Part shown: positions 42,734 through 53,329 of the stretch, in pieces | How positions within the stretch are numbered: position 1 is the first letter of the stretch | Layout: every line of letters begins with the position of its first letter | NCBI GenBank assembly: GCA_020740775.1 | Contig: JAHEWK010000011.1 | Span: forward strand, 2,108,001-2,172,000 | DNA: 64,000 nt | Direction of reading: 5' to 3' | From: Ilyonectria destructans | Lineage: Eukaryota > Ascomycota > Sordariomycetes > Hypocreales > Nectriaceae | Notes under the pieces: generated by a model | Databases searched by the model: none | What the model was told of the DNA's origin: nothing | The model's input: the letters and a program-made list of their open reading frames with translations, nothing else | Made by a program: the position numbers and the translations under genes

Positions 42734-43712
42734 GATTTTTTTTTGCTTCGTGACGAAAGTTACTCGGAATAGGATGGATGGCGTTTTCTAGGACTGGCAT
42801 GGACTTAGATGCCCGGCAGATGATTAGACATACGATAAATTACAATTTAAGTTGAATTGGAGGAGCGTCAATCCTTGCGTGATGAGACGGATAGACGATG
42901 GATACTTCGTAATGCGACGGGAAAACTTGGCTCAGAACAGGGTTGGTATTTCGCTGGGGCTTCTCGTCTGTCTACTAAGAAAGCAATACCTAAACATACA
43001 CACACAGGTCACTGACACCAAATTGCATTAACACTCTATATATTTTATACCCACTCTGATACTTGAGCTCGGCTAGAAAATACACTTAAGGATTTAGTAG
43101 GGATGAGTTGAGTAATTGTGGATACGGTTGTATGATTTTAGCTAATTAAATACACCAAGCTGTATGTGTATGTTTGGGACTTGTGTGTGTATGTTTAGGT
43201 ATTCCAAAGAAAGTACAGGAATTTTCTATTTATAGCATCATCGAATTGACATGGGCAAACATTACTGCTCTTGATCCACACAGTTGGCTATACCTGTTCA
43301 ATGATGACACAAAATAACTTGACATGTGATTAGTGGACGTCGTATGGTATTTGTAGATGTTGTCGCTTTATTATTGTAGTGGAGAATATCCCGACATGCA
43401 ACATTTGAAAGAATACTGTGGAGCAGGTTCCGCATGTTTCCTACCTCTATTAATCAACCACCGTACTGTTAGCTTTTCATGAAGAAAATATGTAAATTAG
43501 GTACAAATGAGATAGTTGGAGGCATTTCTGAACTGAGCAATCAAGAGCTATGGTTGGCTCAATTAATTCTTTCTAATCCATTAATGGGTTCTTGATACAT
43601 GACAGTCGTTACCAGACTTCTATGCCGAGTCTTATGCTCTCCCTTGATAATCCCAACATCCCAAACGCCATGCCTTGTAGTGTATGTTTTTGACCATATG
43701 CGCCATGATGCA
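42734..43712. other. AT-rich interval at the right edge of the accessory island
   Basis: 979 bp between convergent paralogue C and GPI19, clearly more AT-rich than the core and without any supportable gene. It mirrors the AT-rich interval at the left edge. Confidence 0.5.
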
Positions 43713-44432
43713 TTACGAGTCCTCCTCTGCTTCATCGTAATCGTCCCTGCCCTCTCCGTAAAGCACCTCGCAAACTCCCGCCAGGGGAATGTCCATGACG
43801 GCATCCGTGCCTTCATTCCAAACCTCGCGCCACCGCAGACTTCCATTGCCCTCGACCTTGCTCTCGCGGTTGCGGCCCCCGCGCATTCGCCCCTTGGTGT
43901 CAATCTCGGCCAAGTGGCCCGCACTGTCGACAATGGTCTCGACGTTCGCCAGCGGCAGCGTCAGGATCTCGGTGTTGTAGGCCGCCAGCGCAACGTAGGT
44001 GTAGAACACCGACATGACGATGAACGCCGGGATGGCGAGCGCCCACCAGCGGTTGGGGTAGAAGTAGGCATCGATGCCGAGGGCGCGCAGGAAGGCCGAC
44101 GGGAGGTAGCCCCAGAGGAGGTAGATGAGGAAGGTCAGGCTGCTGAAGAGGTACAGGACGAAGCCGTAGTACTCGTACGTGGGGACCTTTGGCGCCGCAC
44201 GCGGGACGGGCGCGAGGGTATCTTCGTCGGAAGCATCGGGAGTCGTGGGCCGCGATGGGCGCAGGAGAGAAGTGAGCGACGGCGACGGGGGGAGCGGCGT
44301 AGGCGGACGCCCGTAGAATGGCGGCGCGAAGAAGTTCTGCGATGGTGGGAGCGGCGGGGAGTCATCGCCGGAGGAACTGACGGATTGGTTGTCGGAGAGG
44401 ATCTCGTCCTCGTCGTCCGAGGTGACCGACAT
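43713..44432 (-). CDS. GPI19: GPI-GlcNAc transferase subunit Gpi19/PIG-P
   Basis: Subunit of the ER enzyme that adds GlcNAc to phosphatidylinositol, the first step of GPI-anchor synthesis. Intronless, 239 residues from ATG 44432. A disordered Ser/Pro/Asp-rich N-terminus of about 85 residues precedes the PIG-P domain: two membrane segments (YYGFVLYLFSSLTFLIYLLW and WWALAIPAFIVMSVFYTYVA) joined by a loop with YFYPNRWW, the family hallmark. The C-terminal half is soluble and acidic at its end (DDYDEAEEDS). The frame is open 27 codons further upstream but without an ATG. Confidence 0.93.
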   Translation of the reverse strand: MSVTSDDEDEILSDNQSVSSSGDDSPPLPPSQNFFAPPFYGRPPTPLPPSPSLTSLLRPSRPTTPDASDEDTLAPVPRAAPKVPTYEYYGFVLYLFSSLTFLIYLLWGYLPSAFLRALGIDAYFYPNRWWALAIPAFIVMSVFYTYVALAAYNTEILTLPLANVETIVDSAGHLAEIDTKGRMRGGRNRESKVEGNGSLRWREVWNEGTDAVMDIPLAGVCEVLYGEGRDDYDEAEEDS

Positions 44433-44916
44433 TGCGGCGCCGGCGTGTGCGTTGTCGCAAAGCTGCAACGGGGAGTGAAGTTGGAGTGGTGCAGAGCATG
44501 GCCAAGAAGCCAAGATGCATCATGGCGGGCGGAATTGGTTCGGTAACGTGTTTAGCGGGTTTTAGCGCGTCCCAACTTTAACTGCCGCCCTAAAACCTTT
44601 ATTCCAGCGGGCTGTTATAGCCGCGTGGATACGCGAGTATCCACGGCTTTCAAGCAATTTTTGTTTTCTTGAAGAATAGTCGATGTTTGATCCTTGCTTC
44701 TTGATAATAATCACAATACCGTCGGGTCCTTCTTTTTACATTGACAGATCATCCTCGCTGCTAATTTCTTCGTCCGTAGTTACCAATATACTTTCAATTA
44801 TGGCAGGAATTTGCACCTATGCTTTATGCCCTCTTCTATTTGTCAGATTGTAAGAAAATCATCATCATTAATAATCTCCTCTATGCCATACAGCTGTGTA
44901 CAGGACCCTCCTCCCT
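44433..44916. other. Intergenic, GPI19 promoter and VPS8 3' end
   Basis: 484 bp between two minus-strand genes, AT-rich near VPS8. Nothing supportable inside. Confidence 0.5.
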
Positions 44917-47900
44917 TCAGCCATCAATAGGGCATCTATAATCTCTCTCTCGCCCGGTTACTCCATTCTCCTGGCGCTCCTGCAGTGCATCCAGACAGCT
45001 CTGGTGATAAATGTGTCGACACGCCAGTACGACCAGCGGCCCAAGTGGTTTGTCGTTGCCGTTGCTGTTAGTGCCACCGGTTGGCTCAATCAGCATGCTC
45101 GAAGGTCGCATGTCCACCCCCTTTCCTTTGGCTCTCATGTCCGATTCTCCATCACTCCCCTTGGCACGCTCCGCATTATCCGCCTTTCTTTCTTTCCTTC
45201 TCTTGTCCTCAATGACCTGCTTGTCTTCCCATGCCTCAAACACTGATCCGCCAGCCACGCCCGGACCCCAGACCCGACGACTGCATGCCTCGCAGGTTGA
45301 TCCTCGGGGCCGCCATCCTCGTTGCCGGAGCTCAACTGACTGCTTGACATTGACAAAAAGGCTGCGTTCTAGTAGCCTGTTCGACAACCGCAAGATCGAC
45401 TCTTCGTACGCATATGCTGAGAAGATCGAGGCCAACACTCCTCTGAGATCCGCCAGGTTCGGCGAAGATGCAGCGGCCTGTGTTAGGAACGCCCGCAACA
45501 CGCGGAGAAAGGACAAGTTTGCCCCAGCATTTGTCAGAAGACGCCCTCCCGCCTGCCCTGACATTTGGCTGGACGTTGTCGTTAGCAGCGCTGTGAAAGT
45601 GTGCTGAACCAGGGAGCGCAGGAGAGCAAGGAGCTTCTCCTCATCCAAGTCCTCCGCATTGTTGGCGTGATCAATTGCAGAGATAATTTCCGGAGAGAGC
45701 TTTCGCGTGATCCGAACACAAGCCTCTATCAAGCTCAACCAGAGCGCTTCATCGGGCGACAATACCTCGGCAGCAGACTTCTGCTTCTTCTGCACCACAT
45801 TTGTCCTCTTGGATGATTTCGTTTGTCCCTGGCAGAGCCAGATGCCGACATGGACATACTTCTGAAGGGCCTGGAGCAAATCCTCCGCCGCAAACTGCAA
45901 ATCCAATGCGTGGTCTTGTTCCTCCGCCCCCGCTAGGAGACCTTGCATGGCCGACTCCAAGGTGCCAAGATGCTTGACGAGGCGGTCCATTGCATCTTTG
46001 ATTTGACCCTCGCGGGCCATCAGGACGACTGCTGCATCAATGACTCCTGTCTCCTCCATCGTAGGGATGAGCTTCTCAAGTCTCAGATCAGTAGACTGGA
46101 CCAATCCAACGTAGTCAGAAACGTGTGCCGGCTCAAACTTGCACATCAACTGAACGTAGCGCTCGACCAGGTCCCTGTCAGACACGGGCTTGTCCTCGTG
46201 CGAGGCTTCCCTTGGCTCCAGTAATGTCTTTAGGTATGCGTGCTGCAAATCTGGCGCATCCTCCGCCGAGTCGAGAATATGCTGGTGCAGCGCCTTATCC
46301 TGTGAGCCGAAAATGTAAGCTGCCTGCTCGGCGTCGAGCTCAAGCAAGTCGCGAGCATGTTCTCTGACGACGCCCAAAACATCGTGAAGCTGGCGATTGC
46401 TCAGTTCAGTATGTGCGCGTAAACAACTGGCGATGCATTCAAACACCATCTCCTGGTCTTCTGGGTCTTCAAAGTACGACTGCACCAGGTTTCCATATTG
46501 TTTGTCGGCCTTGTAAATGCGCTTCAAGATGCGATAGAAACCTGCACTCTTAAACAGAGGCATCAACGCAGGCATGTCGGAAGGTTGATAGACAGACAGG
46601 AGGTACTCGGCACTGAGCTGTGCATCCTCTGCAAGATCAACACCGGGGTAGTTGCAAAGCCCAGTGAGAACCTTGGATAGTGTCGTACCGGAGAAGAGAA
46701 GATACTGGGGGAACTTTGGCAGATTTCGCGCAATGAACATGTCGAGGTAAATGGTATCCTCGGCAGCAAATTCATTGGTGTTCATGACATCGAGCAGGAT
46801 TGACAGGATGTACTGGCGGTTGATGGTGAGCCCAAATATCTGCTCCTCGGGCAACTCGCCTCTGGCTCCACCATTAACGTGTTGCTGGTCAGGGGAGTCG
46901 TTCAGGAATGGATCCTCAAAGGCCTCGTTCAAAGCGCTTAGGAAGCTAGGCGCATCGAACTTGAGAATTAGGCGCAGATATGGGAATGCAGGCTGAGTCT
47001 CGGCGCCAGGCATGATGAGGAACTCATCACCGCTATCTTTAGGCCAAGCGATGGTTTTCCCTGAGAATAGGAACCAGTAGATCTCGGCTTTGGCTTTGGT
47101 TGCCACGTCGTCGTCCAATATCTCTCCATTCGGATAAATTCTTCCAGTCAGGGTGTAGGACAGATATGGGAAGATCTTGAGAGCGCTGATGCTGTAAAAG
47201 TCGTCCGCCATGTTGCCAGCCACAAAGTCCCCATTTGCCATCAGGGGAATCAGGAGGGAGAGCAGGTCGATCATGGGGGTGATGTAGTCGTTCAAGGCCT
47301 GGTTCCAGACGTAGATGAGCGCGTCGTATAGACTGTGCTGCTTGCATAGCAGAGTAATCTGATCCAGATCAAGCGTTGCAGTCTCCATATGGCAGATCAT
47401 CTCCTCGAGTCGGCTCTCCCATCCTCGAGCCACATAGTGTGCAACCATGTCTTTGACAACGGTAGGAGGCACTATGGAAACAGTCCTCTCTAGAATATAG
47501 GGTTCGAGGCACTCGAGGAAAATTCCACTGATGTCAGCATCGTCGTACCATTCATACATGTCCTCAAATAGGAAATCGGTGTTGTCGATACTCAGGCATG
47601 CCCCGAAGCATGTCTCTGCCAGCTGCTTCATGTGATCGTCGTCGGCATTTTCCAGGTTCTTTTCGCGTTGTCCAAAGGCGTACTTCAGTGAAGCGCTGAT
47701 GATTTCCATGATTTTGTCTCGAACCATCGTGTGTCGGAGGTTTGTGTCTTCTGGTAATCCGACTGTGAGCTTGTCGGCATCTCCCGTGTAATAAGAAGTC
47801 GCCAGCTGGATGGCTCCTATGTAGTCGCCATTTTCCATCATTGCAATCAACCTGTCTGCCCAGTTTGACAGTGCACCGATGGAAACTTCATTGAAGCCCA

Positions 47901-49769
47901 GAACGAATATTCTCCCCTTATAGGCCTTGAAGCTCATGTAGAAAGCATCCGCCACCACTCCGTGCATGGACGCATCATTCTCGTCCAATTGTTCCACGAG
48001 GGAGTGTAGTTGCTTCGAAAATAAGTCGGTATGATATATGTACTTTTGCAAGAGATCAAAAGCCTCCGTCATGCGCATGGTTCTGTCCTCGAGGACAATC
48101 AGTCTCTGGGAAATGGTTAGAACGGCGATGACCGAGCGACTCAGCCACTGAACAGCAACAATGGCTTCCTCGCATTTCCATCTGTTTCGGGCCTTGAACC
48201 TGAACGAAGGCGGTTGATCTTTATCATCGCGAGGAATCTCGTCGACGTCCAACACCGTCAGAACATTTGACCAACAATACGCTAGCTTCACCTTTGAGAT
48301 GTCGCTCCCTGTATGCGGGTCCGGGACCTTGAGCTGGACAGCAGGGAACCATGCCAAACATCCGGTCATGGCGCTGTGAGCGGGCACGTCCTTTGGTCGT
48401 GCAGACTTGTGCTGGGTCTGAGCAACAGGCGTTGTTGAGACGATCACCAGAAGATACGGGGTCAACATAGCCGTCAAGCCGAGACCATCAGTTGACCGCT
48501 CAACATTCCCCAGTGGCAAGGGAGCAAAGGCGAGGACAGTGCTAGGCTTCACTGTTTTACCAGCAGGTGTTGGCGCATCTGGGTATCGACCTAGAATCCG
48601 GTGTGTCTTGACGGATCTTCCCAGTGCTCCAGTGCCCCTGGTGGCGAGGTGAGAGAATGCCATTCCCTTGTCATCGGCCGAAACCAAAGCAGTGTGTCGA
48701 GTTCCGAGGAACCCAAGGTGGGTGATTGCAACATCTGGAACATGTCCGTCTGATATCTTATTCTTCAGTTGTGAAGGGTCAAGGTGTGGTATCGTTAAGA
48801 ATGGTCTTGACGCTCGGTTCGTGTCCCAGGTAAAGATGTAACCGTTTGCATGACCTCCGGCGATTGTTGAGTGATCGGCAGATATAGCAATTGCAGTGAT
48901 TGGACCGCATTCGACAGCTTTGAAAGGTCAGCTCTGGCACTCTCCGATCCACCCATGAAGCTCACCTTTTGTTCCTGGCCCAATAATCATCTTGAGATTT
49001 TGGTTATAGTCGAAAATTAATATTATTCCCTTCGAGGTTCCCACCACAATTGTCGCCGACACCGCCAAACAGGTCGGGGATCCAAAGTTGCGCTTCCCTG
49101 CCTCAGAAAAGGCCTGCCCATTGAGCTTGCGCAGGCGTGTCCACCGGACCACCTCCCACGGAGGCGTCGGGGTGTCTGTATCGGCCTGGTCGAGGAAGAA
49201 TTGCGAGCTGAGCGACACATTGCGGCTATGTGTAGCGAGGAAGGCCGGAGAGGCCGATCGAGGTGTGTGGATGCCCGGGGAGGAGATGCGGGACTGGAAT
49301 CGACGATCGAAGGGGCGGAACGAGGGCGTAGGGCTGCTCAAGCCAGGGCGGGAGGCGACGGAGGGGAGTACGCTGCTCCCAGGAGAAGATATGAAGGAGC
49401 CCTATATTATGTTAGAGGTGTCAGGGGTAGTGAGAAAGTGCCTCGTCTTACCTGGATGGAAGGCGAATCATCCGGCCCAGACATGAGGGATTCCATGGGA
49501 CTGCCGGCTCTCTTTGGCAGGCCATGCACATCGCTTCCCGCCAAAGAGCTGACATCTGAACTGTCGAGGTGTTGTTGTTGCATAATCTCGCGGTATCGGT
49601 TCGTCACCGTACCGTTGCTCATCTCGATGGGTGTTAGGTGATCATCGGGCGAGTCCTCGTCGTGCGAGTCGAACGGACCAACACCACCAGCCCCCTCCAA
49701 GACATCCTTTATCGTGTCGCCATCGTCGGAGCCCGCGTCCCCCGTGAGAGACAAGTCTTCTGGATCCAT
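44917..49769 (-). CDS. VPS8: CORVET complex subunit Vps8
   Basis: Rab5-binding subunit of the CORVET tether, which promotes fusion of early endosomes and traffic to the vacuole. Three exons (49769-49452, 49401-48966, 48917-44917; introns 50 and 48 bp) give 1,584 residues, longer than yeast Vps8, as usual in filamentous fungi. The first 200 residues are Ser/Pro/Asp-rich and disordered. A beta-propeller follows (VVGTSKGIILIFDYNQN, ISADHSTIAGGHANGYIFTW), then a long alpha-solenoid. A RING-like zinc domain closes the protein (CEACSRRVWGPG, then CRHIYHQSCLDALQER, YRCPIDG). Both N-terminal introns are required: without them the frame would begin inside the propeller. VPS53, another vacuolar-sorting tether subunit, lies 31 kb away; I see no functional linkage in that. 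Confidence 0.95.
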
Positions 49770-50308
49770 TGCGCCGTGGCTTCCATCACTGCATGCGCAA
49801 GCACTACCGCGTCGGGGTCATGGCCTGGCGAAGCTAAGGATCGCAGGAAGCTTGTGATTGCGATGGAGTAACCGTGTATGGAGCTCTCGTTCGGGTCCGG
49901 GCGACGGCGGGTTCGCGAGGCACCTCGTCAAGCTCGTAGGCGTCTCAAAGGATGGCAAGGGGCAAGTTCGTGTGATGTCTTGCTTCTCCGCTTCAAAGCT
50001 GCCGCTCAACACATCCGAAAATTCCGAAATTGGCGATTCGATGGCGTCGTGAAAGCTGGGTCGAGCTTCGTGGTTCGTACCATGCACCCCATCTCCCGCT
50101 GCCTTAGAAGGCGGCGCAGCAACGAACGGGCGGGCCGAGGATTCTCCGACCCAACCCAACCTTGCGATTTCCCTGTGCAGTGACGTCTTTAGAGCGTCGC
50201 AAGCGCGGGTCCCACCGCGAACTGCTCCAACCACAACCCACCTGAACGGACTGTTTTGTTTTTAGAGCTGCTCCTCCAGGCGGGACGACTCTGCAACTGA
50301 CCGCCATC
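49770..50308. other. Divergent promoter, VPS8 / GPALPP gene
   Basis: 539 bp between divergent start codons. No other feature seen. Confidence 0.5.
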
Positions 50309-51241
50309 ATGTCTTCAATTGGACCCCAACTCCCACCGTCTTTATCGAAGCGAAAGCGCACGCCCGAGTCGCAGGCGTCGCCACCGAGCAAACTCCGACG
50401 GAGTGAGTCTCCGTCCAAGAACAGAGACGAGATCGACGTCGACGACTCAGACGACGACTACGGCCCTAGCGCACCCGCAGCCCCAAGACCTGCCGTCGGA
50501 CCATCACTACCACCTAGCAACAACCAGGACGAGATCGATCTCGACGCCGACTCCGACTCAGACACCGGTCCGGCACCGCCTAAACGGAGCGTCGGCCCGG
50601 CTCTGCCCCCCGCGAAACTCTCCACCCGACCCGAAAACGACGCCGACTCGTCCTCCGATTCAGAAGATGACTACGGTCCCGCGCTCCCCGGCGCCTCAAA
50701 TGCCAACAAGCGTGTAGTAGGCCCCCAGTTGCCGGCGGCAGAAGCGCAACCTCAGCGCGACGAGTGGATGCTTGCGCCCCCGACTTCATCTGGCTACGCC
50801 GAGCGCGACCCAACACGCATGCGCAACCGCAAATTCGCCTCTAAGCCTGCCTCCTCCTCTGGCCCCTCTACAGTCTCCTCGATCTGGACCGAGACACCCG
50901 AAGAGAAGCTCAAGCGCCTCCAAGACTCAGTGCTAGGTCGCGAGGACAAGACCCAGGAGGCGGCTGTTGGATCAACACGGTCCAAGGAGGAGGAGGAACG
51001 CCAACGCCGAATTGCAGCCAACATCGAGGCACAGCGGGGCAAGAGCCTCTACGACGAGCACCAGGGCCGTAGAGAGAAGGCAGGGGAGAAGGTTGAGGAG
51101 GACGACGACCCGAGTAAGAGGGCATTTGACAGAGAAAAGGACATGGCGCTGGGTGGGAAGATTGGGACGGCACAGAGGAAGGAATTAATGACAAAGGCAG
51201 CGAACTTTGGAGGGAGGTTTCAAAAGGGATCATTCTTATAG
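50309..51241 (+). CDS. GPALPP motif / DUF3752 protein
   Basis: Intronless, 310 residues. The N-terminal half repeats the GPALPP-type motif: IGPQLPP at residue 4, then VGPSLPP, VGPALPP, YGPALPG and VGPQLPA, interspersed with acidic DEIDVDDSDDDYG-like stretches. The C-terminal half is the conserved DUF3752 domain: a WMLAPP motif, RKFASKP, WTETPEEKLKRLQD, a charged helix (KEEEERQRRIAANIEAQRGK), and an end with FDREKDMALGGKIGTAQRKE and FGGRFQKGSFL. Orthologues (human GPALPP1) are nuclear and poorly characterised; a link to RNA processing is only suspected. An early KRKRTPES is a likely NLS. Confidence 0.9.
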   Translation: MSSIGPQLPPSLSKRKRTPESQASPPSKLRRSESPSKNRDEIDVDDSDDDYGPSAPAAPRPAVGPSLPPSNNQDEIDLDADSDSDTGPAPPKRSVGPALPPAKLSTRPENDADSSSDSEDDYGPALPGASNANKRVVGPQLPAAEAQPQRDEWMLAPPTSSGYAERDPTRMRNRKFASKPASSSGPSTVSSIWTETPEEKLKRLQDSVLGREDKTQEAAVGSTRSKEEEERQRRIAANIEAQRGKSLYDEHQGRREKAGEKVEEDDDPSKRAFDREKDMALGGKIGTAQRKELMTKAANFGGRFQKGSFL

Positions 51242-51949
51242 TATCCCCTCGGACGGAGCGGGGCACCCCGTACGCATGAATATGAGCTCCCCAATATAGG
51301 GTGCATAAACTAGGGAGGTAGCGTGTAGAGTCGATCACGACAGATACGAATAAATGTCACGAATCAAGTTCAAAGAATTGGGCGGAACAAATATTTCGTT
51401 GCACCATCCAACTATCGAAGAGGTCCATAACCACCAAACTCCACCGCTCCCTCCGTTTCCAGCTGAAGCCCGAATTTTCCAGCCCAAATGCAAGTTACAA
51501 AAACCTCCCGTCTTACAAATAAACAACACGTCCCGAAACCAACAATTCCTCCCATGCTATCCTTGAACCCTCTTCGGCGCATGCGGAGACGTGGCGTTTC
51601 TGCGTACCCCGGCTAGGGTATATATAGCTGTCATCATCCTCGACGTGTTCCAACACGTCTCCATCCTGCCTCTCCTTTCTCCTCTCCTTCGAGCGTGTAT
51701 TCGATGCGCGTGGAAAATAAAAAAAATGCCCTTTCATAATGCGAGAATTCGATCCCCGTGTATAGTGTTAAGATTCATGACGGTTGTGCCCAACTTTTGC
51801 AGTTGGAAAAGGAGAGAAAGCCATCGCTAGGGTAATGTGTCGTCAAGGTGTTTGAGGGTGACCGATAATTGAGTTCAATTCTGGCGCATGATTTCTCTTG
51901 CGGTATAGGGGGGCCTCGGTCTCGACAACCCCAAAAAGTTATATTCACA
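51242..51949. other. Convergent interval with a TATA-like box and palindrome
   Basis: 708 bp between the convergent GPALPP and RING genes. At about 51,619 lies TATATATAG, followed by the interrupted palindrome at 51,642 and a CT-rich tract, a promoter-like order pointing to the plus strand. The only frame after it has 34 codons (ATG 51,725). I do not call a gene. Confidence 0.4.
51642..51659. repeat. Interrupted palindrome GACGTGTT-CC-AACACGTC
   Basis: Two perfect 8-bp inverted arms separated by CC, about 16 bp downstream of a TATATATA sequence in a convergent intergenic region. The two-base centre makes a protein-binding dyad more likely than a hairpin. Confidence 0.7.
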
Positions 51950-53329
51950 TCATTGAGTAGCAACTGCAGTGCGGTTTCCAGACTCTAGTTGTGATGGTGT
52001 TACAGTTTCGGCACCTGGAGTGGTGAGGGGGGTACCCTCATTCCGTCTCCTACCGAACCCAAAAGCGCCACGAACCGAGCTCAACATGCCACCATTTGAA
52101 GTCCCGGTAACTTCTGCTGTTTGCTGCTGCTGTTCAGTCGCCTGAGTAGGTCGAGAAGCCCGGCGCGGTTGGGCTTGACGAGCTTCACTACTCGCTCGCA
52201 CTCTGGACTGGCCCTGTCGTGACGGCGATGATCGGAACCAGGCATTACGTAGGCCGGCGGGGAGGTTGAGGCGCGAGTTGGCGCGATTATCGAAGTTGGC
52301 GTTGTTGGCAGCAGCATCGCCGCCTTCAGGTACAGGACGTGGCTTAGGAACGTAGTAGTCCGCCTTACAGAGCGGGCAGCATGCTCGTCGGCTCGTCAAC
52401 CAAGGGTCCACGCAGACAGCATGGAATGCATGGCCACAGGTCAATCCACGAACGTCGTCATCATCCTCGAGCGTATCGATGCAAATAGCACAAGTATCGC
52501 CGGGAGCTTCCAAGCACTCTGGTGGCAGGGCGCCGTCGATGTGTTCGTCGTCGTCGCTGTCCTCACTCGAGACACGGTGTAGTTCGTTGTCCTTGGTCAA
52601 GTTTCCTGACTGCGTTCCGGAAGTCTGACCAGCCTCCGCGGGTTGGGTGGGTAAGTCTTTAGGTTTCTCGGTTTCCATCGTCTCTCCTTCCTTCGCGGGT
52701 GTTGCGGCGCTGGTGGAGGGGCGCTCGTCGGTGGAATCACGCTCCTTGGAGAAGTCAGGGACGATGCCGTCGGCGTCCCGAATGCTGTTAGCTCGACTCG
52801 GGGGTACCGAAACACCACCAGCCGTAGGCAGGCCCTCCTTCGCACGGTCCGAAACCCAGCTCTTGTACTTCATCATGGGGAACTTGTCGTTGACCTCATC
52901 CATGGTCATGAGCTTCTTCTCGCGGCGACGACGGTGGGGTCGGGGCATATTCTCCAGGGTAATAGGCTCTCCATCCTCGTTCATACGGAGCTGGCGATTA
53001 CGGGCGTTGTATCGGAAGCAGTACTTGACACCGACAATGATCCTGGGGCCGTGTTAGAAAGGGTTCGTTTTTACCTCAAGCCATGCATGCACGGTTGAAA
53101 AGCATAAGCTTGCAGCAGCGGAGTCTCACCAAAGATTCGTAAAAACGACGCCGAAACCCAAAGCTACGAAGAATAACAGAGGGGAACTGGAGCCATTGTT
53201 GTTGTCTTTGTTGTTGCTGTCGGAGTTCGTGGCGGAAGCGGCGCTCGCAGTCGTCGAGACAGATTCCGGGGCGGCAGCTCTGGCGACGACACGAGTCGCC
53301 TCGTTGAGCAACTCATTGATAACGGCCAT
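51950..53329 (-). CDS. Membrane-anchored RING-H2 E3 ubiquitin ligase
   Basis: Two exons, 53329-53130 and 53042-51950, with an 87-bp intron, give 430 residues. Residues 1-46 are polar, Ala/Ser/Asn-rich. One membrane segment follows (LLFFVALGFGVVFTNLWIIVG), split by the intron, then a basic flank (RYNARNRQLR) and HRRRREKK. The RING-H2 domain lies at about 251-295: CAIC, CGHAFHAVC and CPLC give the C-x2-C, C-x-H-x2-H-x2-C, C-x2-C pattern of an E2-binding zinc domain. The rest is disordered, with a Gln/Arg-rich C-terminus. The topology predicts an endomembrane ligase with a cytosolic RING. No protease-associated domain is present, so it is not a PA-TM-RING protein. Substrates unknown. Confidence 0.9.

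Noticed and set aside
31966..43712. Transposon or giant mobile element as the origin of the island
   Set aside because: I found no terminal repeats, target-site duplications, transposase or tyrosine recombinase within the window; AT-rich edges alone are not enough.
43599..44546. Plus-strand frame of 315 codons opposite GPI19
   Set aside because: Antisense shadow of the PIG-P gene.
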